The position numbers were made by a program, and so were the translations under genes. A stretch of DNA of 9,794 bases, from assembly GCA_014729945.1 (NCBI GenBank), contig WJJC01000024.1:1-9794 (forward strand), written 5' to 3'. Of this stretch, positions 6,982 through 9,794 are shown piece by piece. Under the pieces are notes generated by a model. It was not told the DNA's origin. It worked only from the letters and a program-made list of their open reading frames with translations, and did not search any database. This stretch comes from Candidatus Bathyarchaeota archaeon. Lineage in GTDB: Archaea > Thermoproteota > Bathyarchaeia > TCS64. Each line of letters opens with the position of its first letter. The first letter of the stretch is position 1.

Positions 6982-7161
6982 CTATTGTGGAACTTTACTA
7001 TAGATTAGTAATGCTATAACTGTAGGGACATGGAATACGAATATCTCAAACACCTCATCAAGAAACTGGTATCGTGTACGTTGGATAACTCCAATAAACA
7101 GTGAAACAAACAAAAGTAAATAAGTGGTTTTTCGCCAAGAATCCCTCTCATTCATCTGCAT
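6982..7161 (-). CDS. Small two-helix membrane protein of unknown function
   Basis: I do not recognise this protein. From ATG at 7161 it is 59 residues. A short charged N-terminus (MQMNERDSWRKT) is followed by a hydrophobic segment TYLLLFVSLFIGVI, a charged turn QRTRYQFLDE, and a second hydrophobic segment IFVFHVPTVIALLIY. That reads as a two-helix membrane hairpin with positively charged residues before and after helix one. A GTG one codon earlier or the ATG two codons later could also serve as start. It follows the rpoK stop by about five bases on the same strand, which supports co-transcription and a real gene. No strong ribosome binding site is visible. It could be a membrane adaptor or assembly factor, but the sequence does not say. 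Confidence 0.55.
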   Translation of the reverse strand: MQMNERDSWRKTTYLLLFVSLFIGVIQRTRYQFLDEVFEIFVFHVPTVIALLIYSKVPQ

Positions 7162-7166
7162 CACAG

Positions 7167-7436
7167 CTAGGAAATAACTCTTTGTTGTAATAGATCAAAC
7201 AAAGGTATATCTTGATATGTGCCTTCAGGTAATTTTCGACGAACAGTCATGGGAAGAACTTTTTCATTTAACTCGATTACTGCTATATCTATGGTGTCAA
7301 TGACGTCTTCGGGAATAGGCGCTAATATCGGAGCTCCAAGTGATATTTGAAGCGCCCTTGCGCCTACTATTCTCGCACGTTCAAAACGTGTGAGTTTCGG
7401 GGGTCCAATTAAATTGTCTTCACTCAAGTTGATCAT
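7167..7436 (-). CDS. rpoK: DNA-directed RNA polymerase subunit K (Rpb6/omega homologue)
   Basis: This small core subunit of archaeal RNA polymerase is equivalent to eukaryotic Rpb6 and bacterial omega, and clamps and stabilises the largest subunit. The hallmark LTRFERARIVGARALQISLG (15-34) and the C-terminal LPMTVRRKLP (61-70) are both present, so the call is secure. The frame is open to an ATG at 7520, but the extra 28 residues contain Trp, Tyr and Phe in a non-family segment and cover a likely promoter. I therefore start at ATG 7436, giving 89 residues, within the usual archaeal range. In many archaea rpoK sits with rpoN, enolase and ribosomal protein S2 genes. Here it stands apart and is followed directly by a small membrane protein. 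It probably forms a two-gene unit with it. Confidence 0.93.
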   Translation of the reverse strand: MINLSEDNLIGPPKLTRFERARIVGARALQISLGAPILAPIPEDVIDTIDIAVIELNEKVLPMTVRRKLPEGTYQDIPLFDLLQQRVIS

Positions 7437-7482
7437 CTTGGTTTTCTTCAAGATAAAATGGTTTAATCCATCATGTATCTTG

Positions 7483-7490
7483 AAACTATA
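7483..7490 (-). promoter_or_regulatory. Candidate rpoK TATA box
   Basis: The minus strand reads TATAGTTT about 50 bases before the chosen ATG, predicting a leader of roughly 25 bases. A second box, TTTATAT at 7511-7517, would give a leader near 50 bases. Either one lies inside the N-terminal extension that a start at 7520 would require, which supports the shorter protein. Confidence 0.35.
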
Positions 7491-7567
7491 CCACAAACCA
7501 AGGAAACACGATATAAACATTTCTCGTTTTTAATATGATTGGGTTCTTTTAGGCACATAAATGGTTG

Positions 7568-7594
7568 AAAAAATAAAATAAGAGTGTAAAAAAG
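7568..7594 (-). terminator. T-tract terminator after the FAH-family gene
   Basis: Just after the stop codon the sense strand runs through TCTTCTTTTTTAC and then TTATTTTATTTTTTC. Two uridine-rich runs without a strong stem-loop are what archaeal RNA polymerase uses for intrinsic termination. This separates the gene from rpoK downstream. Confidence 0.6.
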
Positions 7595-7603
7595 AAGAGG
7601 ATA

Positions 7604-8464
7604 TCACTCTGAAATTATTTCGTTTTTTAGTTTACCGACGCCTTTGATACCTGACTCGATTATATCTCCAACCTCAAGTAGTCCTGATGGGTGCGCGGCA
7701 CCAACCCCTGATGGTGTACCTGTAGCAAATACGTCACCAACTTCCAGCGTTATTCCATCTGAGAGGGTACTAATAATCGTAGGTATATCGAATATCAAGT
7801 CCTTGGTGTTTGCATCCTGTCGCATCTCACCGTTTACTTTACACCATATATCTAGATCATCAGGGTTCTTGATCTCGTCCTTTGTAACTAGATATGGGCC
7901 CATAGGAGCAAATGTGTCCTGACTCTTACCACGATACCATTGTAGGTGCTGTTGCTGAAGTTTTCTCGCAGATATATCCTGGAAAACCATGTATCCTGCG
8001 ATGTGATCATATGCGTTTTCTTTGGTGATATATTTTCCGTTTTTACCTATTACAAAGGCTAGTTCTACCTCATAATCCAATTTTTCTACTGCTTTATTGT
8101 ATACTACCGGGTCATAGGGACCAGTTATGGATGTCGGGGGCTTCGTAAAGAATACTGGGTGAGGGGGGAGATCTCTATCAGATCCTCCTTCTTTTACATG
8201 TTCAGCGTAGTTTAATCCTAGACATACTATGTTTTTTCTCGTACGTGGAATAGGAGCAGTCAGCTTGGTCTCACTGAGTTTTAGTGAGGTCTTGTTTTCT
8301 ACGTTAGCTACGGCTCTCCGGGCTTTTTCCAAACCTTCTTCGCCCATATTAAGCAGTTCAAGCATATTGTTCGCCCCTGTTTCAGAGGTTAAATCCAGTA
8401 TATGGTCCTCAACTACCACACCTAGTCCATATCCGGTTTCCTTAAGGTAAGTAACTAGCTTCAT
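7604..8464 (-). CDS. Fumarylacetoacetate hydrolase-family protein
   Basis: This 286-residue protein has the FAH fold, a metal-dependent family that hydrolyses C-C bonds in acylpyruvates and ring-cleavage products or decarboxylates/hydrates related dienoates. Visible are CLGLNYAEHVKE (81-92) and KPPTSITGP (108-116). LDYEVELAFVIG (129-140) carries metal-ligand Glu132 and Glu134, and FQDISAR (161-167) carries Asp163. WYRGKSQDTFAPMGP (176-190) carries Lys180 and Asp183, and GTPSGVG lies at 249-255. All expected catalytic residues are present. Length and layout match the acylpyruvase/ureidoglycolate-lyase-like group rather than the longer tyrosine-pathway enzyme, so the exact substrate is open. 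The start is ATG at 8464, about 30 bases from a TATA centre, suggesting a nearly leaderless mRNA. It is divergent from a hotdog thioesterase and followed by a clear T-tract. Confidence 0.92.
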   Translation of the reverse strand: MKLVTYLKETGYGLGVVVEDHILDLTSETGANNMLELLNMGEEGLEKARRAVANVENKTSLKLSETKLTAPIPRTRKNIVCLGLNYAEHVKEGGSDRDLPPHPVFFTKPPTSITGPYDPVVYNKAVEKLDYEVELAFVIGKNGKYITKENAYDHIAGYMVFQDISARKLQQQHLQWYRGKSQDTFAPMGPYLVTKDEIKNPDDLDIWCKVNGEMRQDANTKDLIFDIPTIISTLSDGITLEVGDVFATGTPSGVGAAHPSGLLEVGDIIESGIKGVGKLKNEIISE

Positions 8465-8490
8465 TTCAACTCAATGAGTATACTTATTGG

Positions 8491-8497
8491 ATATAAC
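8491..8497. promoter_or_regulatory. TATA box shared by divergent FAH-family and thioesterase genes
   Basis: ATATAAC (GTTATAT on the minus strand) lies 27-33 bases before the FAH-family ATG, the right distance for a leaderless or four-base-leader transcript. Read on the plus strand, GGATATAACA would start transcription near 8520, about 29 bases before the preferred thioesterase ATG. Use in both directions is an inference. Confidence 0.5.
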
Positions 8498-8548
8498 ATT
8501 ATTGTAAAATACGTAAACAAGAAAAATGGGTTCTACATCTATTTGAGT

Positions 8549-8938
8549 ATGGATATAAAGACGCATTTACTGGCTCATAAACCTCTTCTTGGAACACCTG
8601 TGGATATCGTTGATGATGAGTCAGCTACCGTAATGTTAGTTGCAGTCGAGAATATGGTGGTTGATGAACATGGATTGATTCACGGTGGTTTTACTTTCGG
8701 ACTCGCTGATTATTCTGCCATGCTAGCTATAAATGACCCTAATGTGGTTATAGGTAAAGCCGACGTAAAATTCACAGCACCGGTTAAACGAGGAGATGTA
8801 ATGTTATCAGAAGCAAGTATCTCAGAGAAAAACAGTAATAAACGAATTGTAAATGTAAAGGTTAAGGTTGAGGACAAAGTAGTTTTTCTTGGAGAGTTGA
8901 CTTGCTATATACTAGATAAGCATGTTTTGGAGCTATAG
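8549..8938 (+). CDS. PaaI-family hotdog-fold thioesterase
   Basis: This 129-residue hotdog protein should hydrolyse acyl-CoA or related thioesters in the cytoplasm, as a dimer or tetramer. HGLIHGGFTFGLADYSAM (41-58) is the PaaI-type active site segment: the HGG turn (45-47) begins the central helix and Asp54 is the likely catalytic acid. VKFTAPVKRGDV (73-84) is the conserved strand-turn of the fold. I start at ATG 8549. An in-frame ATG at 8474 would add 25 residues that are basic and aromatic, lack family resemblance, and overlap the promoter region shared with the divergent FAH-family gene. A role in clearing stalled or unwanted CoA esters, possibly linked to the same catabolism as its divergent neighbour, is plausible but not shown. 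The stop codon overlaps the first arm of an inverted repeat. Confidence 0.85.
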   Translation: MDIKTHLLAHKPLLGTPVDIVDDESATVMLVAVENMVVDEHGLIHGGFTFGLADYSAMLAINDPNVVIGKADVKFTAPVKRGDVMLSEASISEKNSNKRIVNVKVKVEDKVVFLGELTCYILDKHVLEL

Positions 8939-8958
8939 GTTTCCAGTATTTGAAACCT
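8937..8958. repeat. Inverted repeat between thioesterase and regulator genes
   Basis: AGGTTTC (8937-8943) and GAAACCT (8952-8958) are perfect inverse complements around eight bases. The first arm overlaps the thioesterase stop codon and the second ends about ten bases before the TATA box of the winged-helix gene. It could be an RNA hairpin at the end of the thioesterase message or an operator for the regulator. No T-tract follows, which makes termination less likely. Confidence 0.5.
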
Positions 8959-8968
8959 CTGGCTAAGA

Positions 8969-8976
8969 CTTATATT
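8969..8976 (+). promoter_or_regulatory. TATA box of the winged-helix regulator gene
   Basis: CTTATATTCC contains a TATA element centred about 42 bases before the TTG start. Transcription would begin near 8998, leaving a short leader with AGGTGA at 9003-9008 ideally placed for translation. Confidence 0.55.
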
Positions 8977-9014
8977 CCATTACCAGCCCATAAGGGACGT
9001 TTAGGTGAATAAAT

Positions 9015-9419
9015 TTGCCTTTAGTAATTGACCCGACACAAGATGGATTGGAAAAAGTACTTCGTGACTACCAGATCGAAGCACTGAAGCTCATTTGGGC
9101 TCACAACGGTGATGGATTAACAAGCCGAGAAGTATATGAAGCCACAAATGAAAGATTAGAAGAAGGAAGATCTGTTAGTAGAGCTTCCATAATAAATTTC
9201 CTTAACGATATGTGCGATGAGCGTATACTTGATTTTGAGGAGGAAACCTGCAAGGGTGGAATGAGGAGAAAATATCGTAAAGGACTAGATGAGTTTGGTT
9301 TTAAGAAATTTATAGCATCAGAAGTACTTGGAAGTCTTATGAATGACTTCCCAGAAGAGACCTTATCAGCTGTCAAGGAAACACTTGGCAACGAGTCATT
9401 AAACAAGCTATGTGACTAA
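9015..9419 (+). CDS. BlaI/MecI-like winged helix-turn-helix protein, probable transcriptional regulator
   Basis: This 134-residue protein has, at about 16-90, a winged-helix layout like BlaI/MecI/CopY repressors. YQIEALKLIWAH is helix one and GLTSREVYEATNERL the second. A recognition helix SRASIINFLNDMCDERIL is followed by a wing ending in RRKYRKG. The C-terminal helix (95-134) would be the dimerisation part. In bacteria such proteins are dimers that bind palindromic operators and are released by proteolysis or metal. No BlaR1-type sensor protease is visible, so the signal is unknown. The start is TTG at 9015, fixed by AGGTGA six bases upstream and by a stop two codons upstream of the TTG in frame. 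Homology is recognised from pattern only. A distant wHTH family or an archaeal-specific regulator is the alternative. Cysteines at 67, 79 and 133 could bind metal, speculatively. Confidence 0.7.
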   Translation: MPLVIDPTQDGLEKVLRDYQIEALKLIWAHNGDGLTSREVYEATNERLEEGRSVSRASIINFLNDMCDERILDFEEETCKGGMRRKYRKGLDEFGFKKFIASEVLGSLMNDFPEETLSAVKETLGNESLNKLCD

Positions 9420-9422
9420 CCC

Positions 9423-9429
9423 TTTTATC
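9423..9429 (+). promoter_or_regulatory. TATA box for a leaderless DUF167 transcript
   Basis: TTTTATC is centred 26 bases before the ATG of the next gene, and no ribosome binding site lies between. That spacing predicts transcription starting at or beside the A of the start codon, a leaderless message. It also suggests the gene can be expressed independently of the regulator upstream. Confidence 0.5.
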
Positions 9430-9451
9430 TATTAATCATATTTTCTATTCT

Positions 9452-9664
9452 ATGTATATTACAGTAGATGTTAAAGCAGGTAAACGAGAAGAAACAATCG
9501 AAAAAATTGATGACGAACATCTATTGGTCAAAGTTAAAGCGCCGGCTAAGAAAGGGAAAGCCAATAAAGCGGTTATAAAATTATTGAAGAATCACTTTGA
9601 TAGACAGGTCTACCTAGTCTCGGGTTACACCTCCAGTAGGAAAATATTTGAGGTATTGGAATAA
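9452..9664 (+). CDS. DUF167 (YggU-family) protein
   Basis: This 70-residue protein belongs to the small, widely conserved DUF167/YggU family, whose molecular role is unknown. The recognisable block is LLVKVKAPAKKGKANKAVI (24-42), a basic strand-turn-helix, followed by SGYTSSRKIFEV (57-68), where the SGxTSxxK motif is typical. Family members are usually 70-100 residues, so it is full length. The ATG at 9452 is the natural start and has a TATA box at the leaderless distance. It sits between a winged-helix regulator and a probable MBL-fold hydrolase on the same strand. Structural work on bacterial members showed a compact alpha/beta fold, and nucleic acid binding has been proposed from its basic face, but this is not established. 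Confidence 0.88.
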   Translation: MYITVDVKAGKREETIEKIDDEHLLVKVKAPAKKGKANKAVIKLLKNHFDRQVYLVSGYTSSRKIFEVLE

Positions 9665-9691
9665 GCTATAAGCGATACTGTATTTAACTCC

Positions 9692-9794
9692 TTGATTAAA
9701 TTGGTAGAGGTTTTACCTGGATTACGTAGAGTTAGGATTGCAGATGCAGATGGATTAGATACTGAAGTATATATCCTCGAATGCGAGGGTGGAC
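9692..9794 (+). CDS. N-terminus of a probable MBL-fold metallohydrolase (truncated by the window)
   Basis: Thirty-four codons run open to the right edge. The sequence contains VEVLPGLRRVRIADADGLDT and then EVYILECEGG, the pattern of the first two beta strands in metallo-beta-lactamase-fold proteins, where PGxxRVxxPxxG..xxNVYLLEGxGG leads to the zinc-binding region. The HxHxDH motif that would prove the family lies beyond the edge. Candidate starts are TTG at 9692 or TTG at 9701. No ATG or GTG exists in frame back to a stop, which coincides with the stop of the previous gene. A TATTTAA at 9681-9687 is too close to the start for a leaderless promoter, so co-transcription with the DUF167 gene 27 bases upstream is likely. 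The family call is tentative because it rests on a short N-terminal match. Confidence 0.5.
   Translation, partial: MIKLVEVLPGLRRVRIADADGLDTEVYILECEGG

Noticed and set aside
7437..7520. 28-residue N-terminal extension of RpoK from the ATG at 7520
   Set aside because: It has no resemblance to RpoK, is unusually rich in aromatic residues, and overlaps two TATA-like boxes. The shorter start gives the normal family length.
8474..8548. Longer start for the hotdog thioesterase
   Set aside because: The 25 added residues do not belong to the fold and would cover the shared promoter of the divergent pair.
9101..9406. 101-residue minus-strand reading frame opposite the winged-helix gene
   Set aside because: It is a serine- and leucine-rich antisense shadow of a coding region with a proper start and ribosome binding site on the other strand.
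9015..9794. Interpretation of the regulator and MBL-fold genes as a beta-lactam resistance locus
   Set aside because: MBL-fold proteins have many non-lactam substrates, no sensor protease is present and the genome looks archaeal.
1..9794. CRISPR arrays, insertion sequences, tRNA or rRNA genes
   Set aside because: I saw no regularly spaced repeats, transposase-like frames or terminal inverted repeats, and the intergenic gaps are too short or lack cloverleaf features.
1..9794. A multi-gene novel defence or biosynthetic system
   Set aside because: The genes fall into short, separately promoted units with familiar housekeeping or metabolic domains. Nothing ties them into one new system.

Overview
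This window is almost certainly archaeal chromosome. It encodes archaeal informational and surface proteins: an RpoK/Rpb6 RNA polymerase subunit, a prefoldin beta subunit and an archaellin with a class III signal peptide. Most gene starts have TATA boxes at the expected distance, with short leaders or none, and T-tracts stand where terminators would be. TTG or GTG starts are used for at least four genes. The lineage cannot be fixed from sequence alone. An Asgard or TACK-type archaeon with acyl-CoA metabolism is a reasonable guess, but only a guess. Coding density is high and no gene-free stretch exceeds 300 bases.

Positions 1-2260 (minus strand) hold the energising part of an ECF-type vitamin or metal importer: a two-domain EcfA-EcfA ATPase fused in one chain, overlapping the start of EcfT by ATGA. 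EcfT is cut by the left edge. No substrate-binding S component is visible. Positions 2295-3720 (minus) hold prefoldin beta followed by a DHH/DHHA1 phosphoesterase. Positions 3734-4942 (minus) encode an acyl-CoA dehydrogenase, divergent from a saccharopine dehydrogenase-like oxidoreductase at 5080-6249 (plus). The two share a palindromic TATA region.

Positions 6258-7436 (minus) carry a lone archaellin, then upstream of it a 59-residue two-helix membrane protein directly behind rpoK. Positions 7604-8464 (minus) encode a fumarylacetoacetate hydrolase-family enzyme ending in a T-tract. It is divergent from a PaaI-like hotdog thioesterase at 8549-8938 (plus). The right end (plus) continues with a BlaI/MecI-like winged-helix protein, a DUF167/YggU-family protein, and the first 34 codons of what looks like an MBL-fold hydrolase, cut by the window edge.

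The genes read as a series of short one- to three-gene transcription units rather than one pathway. Acyl-CoA dehydrogenase, FAH-family hydrolase and hotdog thioesterase all fit acyl or ring-derived carbon catabolism, but nothing ties them to one substrate. I found no CRISPR array, mobile element, tRNA, rRNA or obvious defence system. The points that best repay a second look are the regulator/MBL-fold neighbourhood with an inverted repeat at 8937-8958, the isolated cysteine-containing archaellin, and the small membrane protein attached to rpoK.
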